Part shown: in pieces, positions 13,411 through 27,300 of the stretch
Layout of the letters: each line of letters begins with the position of its first letter
Position numbering within the stretch: the first letter of the stretch is position 1
Assembly (NCBI RefSeq): GCF_000150275.1
Contig: NW_002060948.1
Coordinates: forward strand, 5,188,241-5,252,240
Source: Trichoplax adhaerens
Lineage: Eukaryota; Placozoa; Uniplacotomia; Trichoplacea; Trichoplacidae
Length of the DNA: 64,000 nt
Direction of reading: 5' to 3'
Program-made: the position numbers and the translations under genes
Notes under the pieces: model-generated
Database searches by the model: none
Told to the model about the DNA's origin: nothing
The model's input: only the letters and a program-made list of their open reading frames with translations

Positions 13411-15214
13411 TTCTATTTTTAAAATATCGTTTCCTTTCCCCTATGATCATTGATAACCATTTCAGGAGCACTTGATGCGAAAGATTTTACGTTTAGAGGT
13501 TAACAACTTAGCACTGCTAATTGTTTCATGTTCATACAGTATGTTAAGCAAAATGGATTTGTTGCATTGCCATAATACTTCCACATCCACTTAAATTTAG
13601 TAGCATCTGGATATTACAAGAAAATTTGTCATATTCGAAATTTATATACCATAGTTACATTACTGAATTGAATCTATAATTTGTATCGTATGATTTTTTG
13701 TGTTATTCTTAAACGATATTTTCATCCAAGGTTACTCATCTTGCGAGCCTCTACAATATATTCATCAGAACGTGCTTTGCTAGACATTAGTGCAGCATGT
13801 ATCTATTTTTTTTTCTTCAACAATTAAGAATGTCACAACTTAAAGATATTTAACCTGGCGATAAGTATTAATGTATAAGTTATTTAAATGTATAAAAATA
13901 TTGGATGATGATCGGGAAGATACTTTTATCGTTATGATGCCAAAAAATGTACTATAACGTATTGTAAATACGTGATATATAGCAAATATGCCGACCTTAA
14001 AATTATTTTACTATCTGCAAAATTTACGCGGAAACTCGCCTATCTTGAATCTACTTACGTGTAATGCATAGTTACTGTTAATTATTTATTGCTGACGTAT
14101 GATAGTTCACCTGGCTGAAATCACAATCAACGTATCTGTTCAAATAGCGCCATTGAGCCACAGATTTATAACGCATCATGATCAGATGTATGATTTTTAG
14201 CCGGAAACAATTTGTTAGCGCACATTTCGAACGAATTTTAAATAAAGTTTCTACAATATTCGACTATCACTGCTCAATACTATGTGTGTAAGCGTTGATT
14301 TCAACAAGATTGGATTTCTTTCTTCAACAAGTGCATCGATAGAATGAAAGAAATTAATTTATCGCTAAATACTCATAGCTGAACTTAACAACAAAAACGA
14401 TCATGTAAAATATCATACTTAATGAATGTGGATTTGCTGCCTGGATCGTAATTACTTTTCGGCAATATCCACCAATGATAAATATACCGTAATACTCTAG
14501 TAAGTGCTTTAGTACTGTAGAGTATTTTTGGAACAGTACTGTATGTATTTAGAATTAGGTATTTTCCGTATACAGTATCGTAACGGCAACATGCAGTATA
14601 AGCGTATGCTGTATACGGCATATTTAATTATAGAGTAAATCGCGCAGTCCTTGACTGATAGGATTAGTCTGTGGGTAAAAAAAGGACCACATCTCAGTTT
14701 TAAAATTTCTAGCCTACTGTGCTACAGTGTCATAGGCTACTAGAAGACGACCTAGACCAAACACTCTTGGACGGACAGATACTTTTGGCATCCTCTCATC
14801 AAAATGCAGTGCTGTGGCAAACACCTGTCTATGTCAGTACTTTAGTATGGAGACGATCGATTTTAAATTAACTGAATTTTTCTAAATTAAGTAATATTAA
14901 ATTAAATCTTATTATCCGTTACAAAAATTTTGCTTGGAAACAGTTCTTTAAGATGGTAAATATCATTTAAATTTGTACCAGTAATTTCGAAAAAGACATG
15001 GAAGCTTTATACAGGGGTAACCATTTTTCGATATTTACGACCTCACTTGATCAGGAAAGTCCGTCTGTCCGAGGTTGTGGTCAGTCCAGTTGAGTCCAGG
15101 TCTTCTTCTAGTAGTCCTATTCATGCTGTACTGTACCTGGTATCGTACAGCACTGCATCATACAATACCGTACTTGCAGTAAGAAAAAAATTTGGCCGGC
15201 GGGCAGACAAACTG
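13411..15214. other. Intergenic, no gene seen
   Basis: AT-rich sequence downstream of CEP104. The minus-strand frame at 14385-14621 is made of GTACTG/GTATAC words and has no domain. Nothing else is supported. Confidence 0.5.
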
Positions 15215-15287
15215 CGCCCGACGTGGGGCTCGAACCCACGACCCTGAGATTAAGAGTCTCATGCTCTACCGACTGAGCTAGCCGGGC
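15215..15287 (-). tRNA. tRNA-Lys(CTT)
   Basis: The minus strand folds as a standard cloverleaf of 73 nt. The acceptor stem is GCCCGGC paired with GTCGGGC, with discriminator G. The D-loop is TAGCTCAGTCGGTAGAGCA, the anticodon arm GAGACTCTTAATCTC has anticodon CTT, and the T arm GTGGGTTCGAGCCCCAC carries intact A and B box sequences for RNA polymerase III. There is no intron. It lies beside a pentamer-repeat island. Confidence 0.97.
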
Positions 15288-15374
15288 TGACACACTGATA
15301 GATCCAATTATTTTTATATAAAACATACTAGTCTCCGTATTCCTTTGTCCGTATTCTGAGCCTTATACCTTGCA

Positions 15375-15452
15375 AGTACAGTACAGTACTGTACTGTACT
15401 GTACATGGAATACTACACAACATTACTGTACTGTATACTGTACTGTACTACA
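15375..15452. repeat. TACTG pentamer repeat island next to the tRNA
   Basis: ACAGTACAGTACTGTACTGTAC and a second run ACTGTACTGTATACTGTACTGTAC lie 88-165 bp from the 5' end of the tRNA-Lys gene. Confidence 0.75.
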
Positions 15453-17011
15453 GCAGGAGCGCTAGGATCATGTCGTCTTGGGGTTTCTGCAAATAAATTG
15501 AGGGTTAGGAAAAGAACGAGTGCGCTTAGATTAGTTATATGCAATGAAAACTTTCTAGCTATATTTCCAATATCTATTATTTATTTCTGGTTCCCTAGTG
15601 TCAGTATCTTATCGAAAATTCTGCTGTATAAGAGCGAAAGAGCGCTTATCGAGTAGAAGATCGCCGATGTAGAAGTACACTCAGTAGACCGCGGCAGAGG
15701 CCTGTCTACTGTCCAGTCAGCCCAAGTGGATAATATTCTTCCGTATTTAAGCTAAACATACTCGCTATAGGATTATGAAATCACTGCAGTCCACATTTCC
15801 TGAGACTAGAAATCCACCCTGGATACAGTAATGAACGATAATTATAAAAATATTACGACACAAAGCCAATTTCATCAATTTAACGTTGATAAGTACTATA
15901 CGAGTACACGCGTGCTTTCCAGTAAGCATATTAAGAAGAACTGATGTACTACATTGTTGTAGACAGAGGAAGAATAATTTAAAGTGGATGTTATTTTCTT
16001 ATAACGCTTACTACTACAGTAATGCTACCGTTGCTATCTCTAATTAGTAATTACTGTAATCAAGTGCAACACTAACAATGTTGGTTTGGTGCAGTAGCTA
16101 ATTGGACTTACTAACCTACATTGTGCAGATGTATATATCTTGTCATAACGTTGGGCAAACTCGTCCTCGGCCAGCGTACAGTATGTCCCAATAAATGAGA
16201 TAATTTCTCGCTTTAGGCACATTGAGAATAATCAATATGAAAAATGTTGAATTAGTTCAAGAATAGACTTCGCTGTCATGTGCTTAAATCATCCATTTCA
16301 GGAGTAAAATAAGTTGACACCCGAATAGGCTATAGATGTCGATAGAATATTCTATACTCCAAGGTAAATAATAAGTGATATCTGAATAGCCTGTGGATGG
16401 AGATAGAATAGTCTAGACTCCAGGTAATGCCGGAGAGGGGAAGAATGATTAATTAATTATAAAACACTGCCAAGATTTAAAGTGTTAAACACTATTAGTA
16501 GAAGGATTATGACTATATTTAAGATAATATCGGAAGTACGATTGAATATGCAAATCCTAAACCACTATAATCACGCTGATCACGATGATTGATTACGGTA
16601 ACCCAAAAATCGACATCATAAATGGAGTAGCTTACTAATTAAATGTCTACATCTGCTATCGTGCAATGGAGATGGTGTCAATAAATGCATTTTATAGTAC
16701 GGTATAGAAATTATCAAACTAACTATATTGGAGCATACTTACACTACGAGATGATTAATCTTAAAATGTTGTGCAGCTAGAATGAATGTTACTGATATGT
16801 ATGATGTATTGTTACGTATCAATATCGAATTAAGTATACTTATATTGGAGCATACTTGCACTACGAGATGATTAATCTTACAATATTGTGCTACTAGAAT
16901 GAATGTTACCGATATGTTTTAGCATACCGCAGCGATTTTTAGCAAGCAAACTTAGTAATTATTACTAACGAATACATATTAAAACTGATTATCCGTACTT
17001 AGTTTCAAACC
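15453..17011. other. Intergenic with two short tandem duplications
   Basis: A roughly 70-bp unit (GAATAGGCTATAGATG and GAATAGCCTGTGGATG versions) is doubled at about 16315-16435. A 116-bp unit beginning TATTGGAGCATACTT is doubled at about 16725-16920, directly upstream of the KAR5-family gene. No coding exon is supported. Confidence 0.6.
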
Positions 17012-20000
17012 ATGACTTTATCCATCTCAAGACTATGCGTACTATTTATTTTACTGGCAATTTACTCATGCCAGTTATCAACAGCTTGGTGGCCATTCTC
17101 TTCAGGAAGTGGAAAAATTCAAGGGCAACACAGTAAAGAAGAAGAAGATGAGTTGAAGCAATCCGTTGACGTTCGACTTGTACCATTTGAAGTAAAGAGT
17201 GCAGACGATAAATTTATCAAGGATGCCGATTCCTATGTTACATTATCTCGGCTAGATTTTTGTAACTTGAGGGTAAGAGCAGAATATGCCCGTTTAAATT
17301 TGAATGGAAATTTTAAAATGATCATTTGTCATATGGCTTGAATCATGTGCATGACTGTATAGTATATTTTCCTTTAATTATGCATACAACACTAGAGATA
17401 GAATTGCTATTAAGTGTCGCAGCGCCTGCATGTTGTTAAAACTCTAAAACACACAAAATTGAGAAATTAAATTTATGGCAATATAATTACTGTAAGCACT
17501 TATTAGGCATACACCTATTATTAATAGACCAGTACCTTTTCATAAGCACAAACCAACCAAGTACAGAAAATGGACAGTAATTCAAATTAAAATAAAATAA
17601 TACCCATACCAAACTGAAGAGTTGACACAGTGCTAACTCAATGCAATAAAGTTGTAATCTAATTATTCAGAATGATTACTCTTCTCCCGCAAAGTGTACG
17701 AGTGTATAAGCTAATTAAAGCATGATAAAATGGTATCTGTTAACCGTTTAGTGCTATGATATTTTGTTATTGAAGAAGATATGTCTGTGATAGCCACAGA
17801 TTCATAGGGAAAGAGATTGAACCAAATGCTTAATAGAATTAACTCGGACTTGATATGCTTAAAAGTTTAAGACTATACACTTTCGAATTTTCGGTACTTT
17901 ATTTTTTTTTTTTCATACAATATCAGATCAACAGTATTTTCTTCTTTCTGAGTACATTCCTAATGAAAGTAGAAAAATCAAATCATGACATTATCATATT
18001 ATTTCTAGATACAGTAGATAGGCTTTAATAACATTAGATAAGAATGTACTAAATTATCGCTCTACAATTAGAAAATTTAAAATTTATAGTAATAAATTAG
18101 CAAGCACCTGTGCTAAACGTAACTTTTAAATAATAAGCATAAGATTATATTAAACTTCGTATGTTAATAAAATAAAATTGGAACTTTTATGGCGCAGGAG
18201 AGTAGTAGAAGCTGCCATATTGAGTGATTTTAGCCACAGCATTCTAAATGGTATTAGTTAAGGGTAATCTGGCAACCACAATTTATTGTATTTTTGTATT
18301 ATGCATTAACTCTACCAAGGATAATTAATTTTCGAAATACTAAACTCAATATATAATATACTGCCAATCTCACGATTATCCCTTGAAATAAAATTGTCCG
18401 CATTCTCTTTCAACTTTCATTTAGACAATTGATCAACTAAAGAAATCTTGCGGTGATATTTCTGATGAAGAATTAGCGAAATTAAGTGTGGCTCTACTTA
18501 ATTGTCAATCTAAGATAGAAGGGCGCAAGACTTACCTCTGCACCAATGATATGGTAGTGTACATTATCAGCTTAGTTACATTGAAACTTTATCCTGTACA
18601 ACTAGCATATCCATAACTTGATTTGCCCGTAGTAGAACAAAGGCTGGAAAAAATTTTCCAAGCGTCGTTCTCGTCTTAAAACATGTTATTTTTATACGTT
18701 ATTGTCGTATCTCGTTTTTGGTTTGATTTTTCCCTTGGTGTTAATAATAAGACCATAGGTGAATGCACACAATCGATGGATCCAGATACCTGGAATGCTT
18801 ATCATATAATTAGCAATCGTGCAAGATCTGTTTGCTATGCTACAAGACAACAACATTTTCGACGACAGACTGAATATACCATTAATCGTTTAGCTGAAAC
18901 ATCGCAAAATCAGTTGTTGCTAATGTATACTTTGCAGGTAAGCTATTGATGATATTTATAATCGGATTCAACGAGTACCCATCGTTGGCATAATTTCTGA
19001 CAGTTAATCTCAATAACAACATAGTAATTCGATAGTAGATTATACAATACCTATTTTCGAAATAGATGTCTTAATATAAGTACTAATTTAGAAATAATTC
19101 AAACTAGATTATCGTTAGTCCAAGTATAATCGAATCTGTAGTGGTTAGATCAACTTTCTGTCTAACAAGATTTCTTAAAGGCAACACACTAATACAGCCA
19201 ATGTGGATCTAGGTTATCATTTATTTTAGCAAGTTTAATATTGTTCAATATGATTCATATTTTACAATCGCGACGCATTTATACATTGTAGTGGTGCTCA
19301 GGCAGTCATAGTTAAGAATATGCAGATTAATTAATTAATATAAATGGTCTACCGAGCATTAATTTAGTAGTGGGTAAAAATAAGATCTGCAGAAGTAAAA
19401 CATGTTTGTGTTTGATTATATCACACGAAGACAAGTACTATTGAATTTATAAATTAATCTATAGTCGAAAGGCACATCTTGAGTCTGAATCTTTCACCGC
19501 TTTTATCCTTATGTATAACTAAGTGGAACTTTGACATCTTGTTTTGTTACCTTTTTATTTGAATATTAACTTGAAATTATGAATTTTGTAATAAAGGATC
19601 AGTATATGGTATTGGGTAGGTCAGTGAATATAACTATGAATACTGTCCATCATGGGCAGCAAGATCTTCTCAACCGAAATGAAATATTACGAGTGGAGCA
19701 AGCAGAGATTGAATCATCATTGAAGAGAACTTTAAAGCAATTAGCCGTTGAAAAAGAGTTGACTATAGAGCGACAACTCCAGCTAAGGACATTGACAACG
19801 TCTCTGAAGGGAAGTTTAGGTAAAATCGCATTTGCAAAGGAAGTAATCTGTATAACATGCTACATATTAATTTTTCCTTTTCTATCCGACGATTAGAGAA
19901 TACAGCTAGTGTAATGAAAAGGCAAGAGTTAGACCGCAATATAAGCCTGGAAAAGGTTTTAGAAAGCTTGTCTAAAATTGAATACAAAGCCAAAATGGCT

Positions 20001-21564
20001 TGGTATGAAATTGGTGAGCCAAATAAAATACATTTTATTTTATCGTAATGAAATAACTTAAGGTTACACGCTGTCAAGATAGATTGCTAGTACTACACTT
20101 CCTCTTAAAAGACTTTGAATAGCCAGTTATTGAGGCTATTAGAGCGCAGTAGACGTTTGCAAATGGAATATTTAACAGTTGTCACAAGTGTCGTAAATCA
20201 CACCTTATGTGATAGCTTACGGATACCTTTATTAAGAAGGTTCCACTCTGATTTCAAACCTAATTCAATATCGCGGATATTCCATTAACATTTCATTGAT
20301 ATGACGAAAATGAATCGGAAATTTTAACTTAATTAATAATCGTAGCTGGTGTAATTACTGTTATGCTGATAAAACGCTGTATATTTTAAATTGTTTTGAG
20401 GTAAATGAAAACTTCTAAAAAGATTTAATGACTAGTTATGCCTAAATCAGTTGAAATAACTTACTATCATTTCAGACAAGAGTACCTCACAAATCATCCA
20501 CTATCATCACGAAGTTACACAACATTACATACACACTTTGGAAAATTTGAAACGATTAAATCAAACTATAACTTTTATTATGCGAGTTTATGAAATTCTA
20601 CGTTACAAGATCGAAAATCACTTAGGTAAGTAATCCAAGAAAGAGAGAATTAAAGTAAATCGGTCATGTGAAATGTCTTAAATTATAATTTCTGGATGTA
20701 TCGTATCTTTTCTGTAGATCAATTTGCAGACATTCTGGGGTACCAAGGTGATAAAGTATCTTTGATAACAATGTGTTTTATACATTCCGTTTATATACTC
20801 ATCGCTATCGTCATCTTGAAGTTCATTGATATCCCAGCAGTCTTAAAATTAGGCATTATGGCACTTATTGCAATCAATGCTTTATCTAAACTACGGAATG
20901 GCAAAAGCATCCGCCTAATCAGCATTACCTATCTCTTATTGATCATTATCTGCAGTAAGTTTTTAACTTTAACCTTACATTATGACTTCGTTTTTGATTC
21001 AATAACAACGAATAAGTTATTTTAATTCTGATGTTTTAAATACTAATCAATCAATTTGATACTTTATAATCTTAAATAGTTCATCGACTGATTGTCAAGT
21101 TATATCAAATCTATCGGAAAAATCATCTTGTTAATCCAGTTGATGCAGTTTTAACAACGCCACAGCCTATAAAAAATCATTATAATAATTCCTTCAGTGA
21201 TACTGATTATAGCGCAAATTCAACGCCCAAGAATGGTAGGGTTTATAAGAAGTTATCGTGGACCCAGACGCCGGATTATTATCCAATGGAAGAGAATTAT
21301 ACAACGCTCCTCCAGGCTTTCAAAAAAGAAATGGTTAACGGTATTAACGAATCCAATCATAGCAGTAGTAGTGAGAAAGTTGTTAATGGTCTATCACCAC
21401 TTGTTCCCAGTGCTCAAGTGAGCGATGCCGATGATCCTAGCGCTAAATGGACCTTCAAGAATCCACGTTGCCAAGCAAGTACTACAACTGGAAGGCAGTG
21501 TAGATTGCCAAGTGTTGCAGGCTATGATCGATGCTATCGACATAAGCAAACTGCGAAAAAATAA
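17012..21564 (+). CDS. bmb: Nuclear-fusion (karyogamy) protein, Brambleberry/KAR5/GEX1 family
   Basis: Proteins of this family sit in the nuclear envelope/ER and are needed for pronuclear or nuclear fusion. Eight exons keep phase throughout: 17012-17272, 18425-18553, 18752-18937, 19597-19819, 19897-20013, 20476-20625, 20718-20954 and 21080-21564 (595 residues). Residues 1-26 form a signal peptide (hydrophobic LCVLFILLAIYS). The family core follows: SCGDISDEELAKLSVALLNC, EGRKTYLCTNDM, ECTQSMDPDTWNAYHIISNR and ARSVCYATRQQHFR, with the conserved cysteines. After this come a coiled-coil stretch (residues about 195-350) and two hydrophobic helices near MCFIHSVYILIAIVIL and ITYLLLIIIC. The tail is polar and ends in a Cys/His cluster. 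The acceptors at 18751 and 19596 were chosen because only they keep the frame. The family call rests on the core motif. Confidence 0.85.
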
Positions 21565-24326
21565 ATTGCCGCGTTGACTATTAAGATATTTACTACTCAA
21601 CTGTCCAACATCCATGTCTAGTGAGCAAAGTAGAATAGATAGCTGAGGGAATTTATTATACCAAGATCATGTTATTTACCTTTTCATCTAACTATCAGAT
21701 TTGAACAGTTTACCTCTCATCGGAGTTCATTAATTTCAATATAATCGACGCCTGGTGTTGTCTGCCATGATTTTTATATATATCTAAATCGATCATTTAC
21801 TTAATGTACTGTAATTGCTTTCATTCACTAACTTAGTAGAATACTTGTAAGTACCTCGTGAAATGGATACTTTAATTTACAACAGGGATTAAATACAAGG
21901 AAATAAGTTGTTGCTGTTTCGCACCAATGTATGATATTCAAGAATTATTTCATCAAACTTAGCCCATGTAAAGATTAAAAGGCGCATGTGGCTATACTGT
22001 ATATGTACGTGCTGTTTAATTTGCTTAAAAAATGCTAGGTGAAAGTGGTTCTGTTTCATTAGCAATGAAAAGCAGTTAATATAGCACTTGCACTTAATTG
22101 ATATTTCAGCGGTTAAACCTATCTCAACAATTCCTAACCGATTGGCTTTTATTGCTATGGAAGTTTAAAGTGATATGTGCTTTACTCTCTGTCGAATATA
22201 ATCTTTACGTTAAATTGTTTTCTGCACATAAATATTGGTAACTTTTGATGGTTATGACCTGAACCTTGGAGTGTACAACTATAATAAATAGAAAAAATAG
22301 TGTAATATTACTTACTCACATTGGAAGAATAGAGTTGTATTGTATCCAAAAATTGATCATTGCGACATGCTGTATTCTCTTAATAGTTACAAAGTCATCT
22401 CTTGTATTTGAAATTTTCATTCATCTTCCAATTAGTTAAGTAACATTTCAACAGCAAATTTCTGTAGCCTTTTAGACTTTGCCTAGGGTTTATCAATAAT
22501 CTGACATTGTAACGGTAACTGTTGACGGTTATATGAAGAAAAATTTCAATAAGTATCGAATGTAGGTATAACGGTGCAGCATTAATGAAGGCTATCAGTT
22601 TACAAGAACCTAACTTAACCTTATACGTATACATGGATTTCTAAAATTACGATATTACTATATCTCACTAATTAGAAATGAATTACAGTAGTTGTCGAAT
22701 AAACGTAGTTACTATCTTACAAATTAACGCACGATAATTGATTTTAAAACGAGAAGTGAATTGTTCCTCCTAAAATTCACCATCACGATCATTGGTCGTA
22801 TAACGAGATATAGATTGTTTATTTCTTATGTACTACCCTGAAGATTGAGCTTACAAAAGCCAAAAAAATTTTTAATTCATTTGACGTTAAAATTAATCGG
22901 AAATATTTCACGATATTTCGTGGATTATAACCTAAAATAGGGTAGATTGCATCTCTAAGATATCAATATTATTCGATGATCTTTATGACTGTCATCGATT
23001 TAGTAAATTATTATAATTGTTTCTTTATGACAGATTAGTACTCTGTTTCAACTAATATCCCTTGAGACATGGAAAACGAAATCAATCATTTTATTACCAA
23101 GCCAAACCTTACTTCAATTTTTGAAGTAGTGATTATTTTAGTTGAGAGCCAGCATAAAATTCACTCCATACTAAGGATTAATACCGAGATAAATGTTGCT
23201 ATTCAAGTTTCGGGTACCAATGTATTCAAAAAGTTTATGCAGCACGTTAGAAAATTCAACAATCCAGCTATGTTATGGACTACTTTAACCAATGCCAATC
23301 AGTAAATAATTACGGTAACTTGTTGCCAACAACTAAATGTAAAACAACTCTAGATTTTATTGGCGGTAGGTAGGAATTATGGCATCTTTTCTTTACCAAT
23401 CCTATGCCAAACGGTCATATTTTACGGATAATATTCGGCATTACCTTTCCAATATCCCATATATTCATTATTGCTGCATAATAATTACAACAAATAAGAT
23501 AAATGATAAAGCAATGAAACATTTAAAGGCTAAAAAGTGAAAAAATCTTACTGACTGCTAGGATAAAAGGGCGATAAAGGTTTAGAAGGTGTGCAGCGAT
23601 TTCAATTTCTGAATGATCATTACTGTATAGGTAAAAGATAACCGTAACTATATGCTACAGTGTATTCTATATGGAATTTATGCTTGATCATATTACATAT
23701 AGCCTCATGATTAAATATAGTTCGGAGTTTACAACACCCAGGTTTAGATTTTCAGGAACTAAATTATGCAATGACTAAGCTAAACAGTGATAGATACTAC
23801 AGGCATATTGTTTCTGAAACCGAAGTACTTAGTTATATCATTGATAACGGATTATCCCAAAAGTAAAAATGGACTCAACTATAAGTGCAATATTAGATCG
23901 CTCAAACATAATCGTCGCAAGGCCGTAACATTTAAATAATGCTAGCGATTAATTTTTTTGGCGAAATGAGCTTAAATCAAAGCTGTTATGATATTATTTG
24001 TCACAGTATTCCGTGAAACTTAAATGTTTAGCAATAGTCTCATCAATGGTTTGTGCCAAGGGTAAAGAAGCATTCACCTAAGTTATATGAGCAGGCAATG
24101 AAGTAGTAAGATCGAAGTTCGCACTTTTATAGTCATATAGTATTTATTTTATGATCAAAATGAGGAGTCAGCTATACAAAATTCGCCTAGGCTACGCAGA
24201 ATAATGATCTATCGATATAAACTAAATTTATCTTGCCATAGTGACAAATGGAATAATTAATTTTATTCTAGTTCATTTTGTTGGATAACTTTAATAAAAA
24301 TAAGGAAATTAATTACAAGCTAATTC
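21565..24326. other. Intergenic, one weak open frame
   Basis: AT-rich, with no recognised gene. An ATG-started frame at 23069-23305 (+, 78 codons) is the only longer one and is listed separately. The frame at 22395-22634 (-) looks like chance. Confidence 0.5.
23069..23305 (+). CDS. Small open frame, unknown
   Basis: This is an unspliced 78-residue frame from ATG to TAA (MENEINHFITKPNLTSIFEV...). Amino-acid use looks protein-like, with LVESQHKIHSILRINTEINV in the middle, but I recognise no family. There is no clear promoter or splice site. It could be a small gene, a gene fragment or chance. Confidence 0.2.
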   Translation: MENEINHFITKPNLTSIFEVVIILVESQHKIHSILRINTEINVAIQVSGTNVFKKFMQHVRKFNNPAMLWTTLTNANQ

Positions 24327-27300
24327 TTACTCATAGATCATCGTGTTTACGCCGGCATCTCGTTGATTTCCACTCATCGTACTCGACACAGATTTTGGGT
24401 GATATTGGTTGTCTAGGATTTCACTATTCTTGTCCACTACATCAGAGAAACCATGAGCATTACTTTCGTGGCTATGTGACCAAGCATAAGACACAGTCTG
24501 CGGTGATGGTTGCCCCACTTGATCAGTTTGGACTTCCATCTCTATATTATGAATCCTATCAAGATTGTAATTATTAGCACATACAGCGATAGAATTGGGG
24601 TCTTGCTCATCATATTACGTGAAAGATTTACCCATCATTTGAATTACTATCTTCGGAAGGTGCTCCTATGTAAAGGTTACTACTCTATGGATATCAATAA
24701 AACCAATACATAATTATGTAGGTGAAGTACTTGGCCGTAAATATTGTAGCAATTTTTTATAAAGTGCTAATTTATAGCCAATGAAGATATCTAGAAACGT
24801 CAATATTTCTTTTAAAGCAATTTCAATTTACTCTACCTGTCGCCTGTATAGGCAATTCCAACATATTATGATAACTCCCTAACAAGTAGATCAAATAAAT
24901 TTCAAGGCAATATAAAACTTTAAATAGCATGACTCACAAAAGTCGTGCAAGACAGTTAACTTTATGTAGATCAAGGTTAAAATTGAATTCCTTTTTTGAT
25001 TCAGTACGGTAAGAATCTATTACTCAAGAATGAAGTACTGCACCTATTTAACTATCTGAAAGGCCATGAAGACGAAATTAGAATTATTGTAATTTAACAT
25101 TCATGAGCTGCTAATACTTTTCAGTGCATCTAATTAAACTGTACAATAGGATTGAAAGTACCAGGAGCTTCTTCTTACAATGAACCATTAAATAAATTGA
25201 TACTTTTTTGCATCAATAACTATCAAGTATATTTTGTAAAATAGTGGTTCAATATTAATGCTGATAAAGATACTTACGTAAGCTATCATGAGCACATCAT
25301 TAGGTACATCAATTTGCTGGGATGGATGGCTGAATGCAGCTGCACGCGTTAGCCAACCACATCCGATCAGAATGACTAGAAAGCAGTCAACTATTATCGT
25401 TGTTCTAGTTTTTATAATAGTTAAATCAATCAGTGGTATAACAAATGGATTTAAAAAGTAGCTAAGATTAAAATTTATTATGGTGAAGTTCATAAACTAG
25501 AACAGTGAATTACTTGCATGATCATAAGAAAAGAGATGTCGTTAGACTCACTTGAATTTTTCTTTCTTTAGTATTTCCCGTTCTTCTAGACTTAATTTTT
25601 GATAGGCGCTGTAGTAAGTATATAGGAGTATGAGGCTAACCTGCGAAAGGTGAGATACGTATTTATTGTAATATGAGTAAGTACGTAGTTGCAAATTAGT
25701 AAATCCTATGTTAGCCTACGGAAGATAAAACATTACTTCCATCGCAGAAATGATTATAATAATTGGATATAACTTGCTAACTAAATTGTAGCTTGTTATG
25801 AATGATGAAAAATAAAAGCGAACGGTAATTATAATTATATACGGATATACAGAATTTGTCATGTTTGAATATTGTTACTAAACTTACCGCCGATAAGATG
25901 GACACAGGGATTATCATGATGTATTCAATATTCCTAGGGCTTATCCAGCAACTGTAATCAAAATAGCATTAAACTTAATTTTAATATTGTTAACAATATG
26001 GGTAGTGCTATACTTTTAAATGGAATAGAGCACCATAAAAATGAGTAAACCATTTGACCTTAAACTTACAATGGCGGCAAGACGATATTCGGGTACAGCG
26101 TTGCAATGATAATAATCGTCAATACGAGTGGCGTACCTTCAAGATACAATTAAAAAATAATTAAGCTATTTACTCTATTAGGAGTTAAATGGATGACATA
26201 TCGTCTATTTTCAATTTTTAGAAGCACTCAGTACCAATATTTTATTTTATGGACTTCTCATTAAAGATATAGCAACTGACATGATAGTAAAGAGCTATGT
26301 AATCGATATATCACTCTGCGGTAGTGTCTACGCTATGCAATTTCTAGTGATCAACTATATCATAAATGTTAGTTGTTATCTCGTGATCCCGTTAAATTAA
26401 CTTGTGTACATTATACTTTCGTACATTTTAAGTTGTAAGTAAGATCTGATACAACTATATTTTTTTCGTGTACTATCCTTTTCATCTATTAATTAAATAT
26501 AACCGAATATCTATGATATGAATTTCTATCACAAGTATTGTGAATGGTTAGTTATGGTTTTCGATCATCTCACAATTAATTAATGAAATAATCTACTGAT
26601 GAAGACTACTCTAATAGAGATTCATCATGGTATGCTCTCCTAACTTAACTTCATTATCCTATTTAACGGACTTACCATATCCATAAATAAAATAGCGGGA
26701 AATTTTGTATTGTTTAAAACGACCCAATTTTGTAGTTATGGAAATGTTGATTTCGATAGATGTCCAAGTACAAGTAGCCATGATGAAGAAATAGGTTAAA
26801 GACGCTACTGCTGAACACCCAGTCTGTTTATAGCAGTTATTGCAACCAGAGGTAGTGATATAGTTGTAGATAGATAGTAGCAATTTAGGAAAGGGTCTAT
26901 CGGCATAAATTAAGGAATGAATCAAATTATTTTAAACTTGGCTAACCGCGTTTGAGCTTATAGATAGACCATGCGCTAGCATTATGAAAAAGCAGGCCAG
27001 AGAGGAACTCGCCGTTAAGTGGACTAGTGCAAAATAACACCAGTTCCAGCTACCTCTATATTTTTGAATGAAAAGTATGCGAATAAGTTTGATCCTTTAA
27101 TAACATTGACTCAACTCAGACCCGTTAGAAAAGTTAGCACAAGATCCACTAGCGAGTACCTTAACAACACATAATATGTTCCAGCAGTTAGTGCGGTACA
27201 AACTAATGCTATACCATGAGACATGTAAGTGAATTGTAGATTAACTGGTTCCGTTATCTAAACAAGAAGAAATTTTTACGAACAGTCCTTGAATTAATGA

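Noticed and set aside
15117-15326. Open frames on both strands over the tRNA gene
   Set aside because: They read through a canonical tRNA-Lys and its flanking repeat.
20118-20215. Coding-like stretch (QLLRLLERSRRLQMEYLTVV) between karyogamy exons 5 and 6
   Set aside because: Its phase does not fit the donor at 20013, whereas direct joining of 20013 to 20476 keeps the frame; treated as intron.
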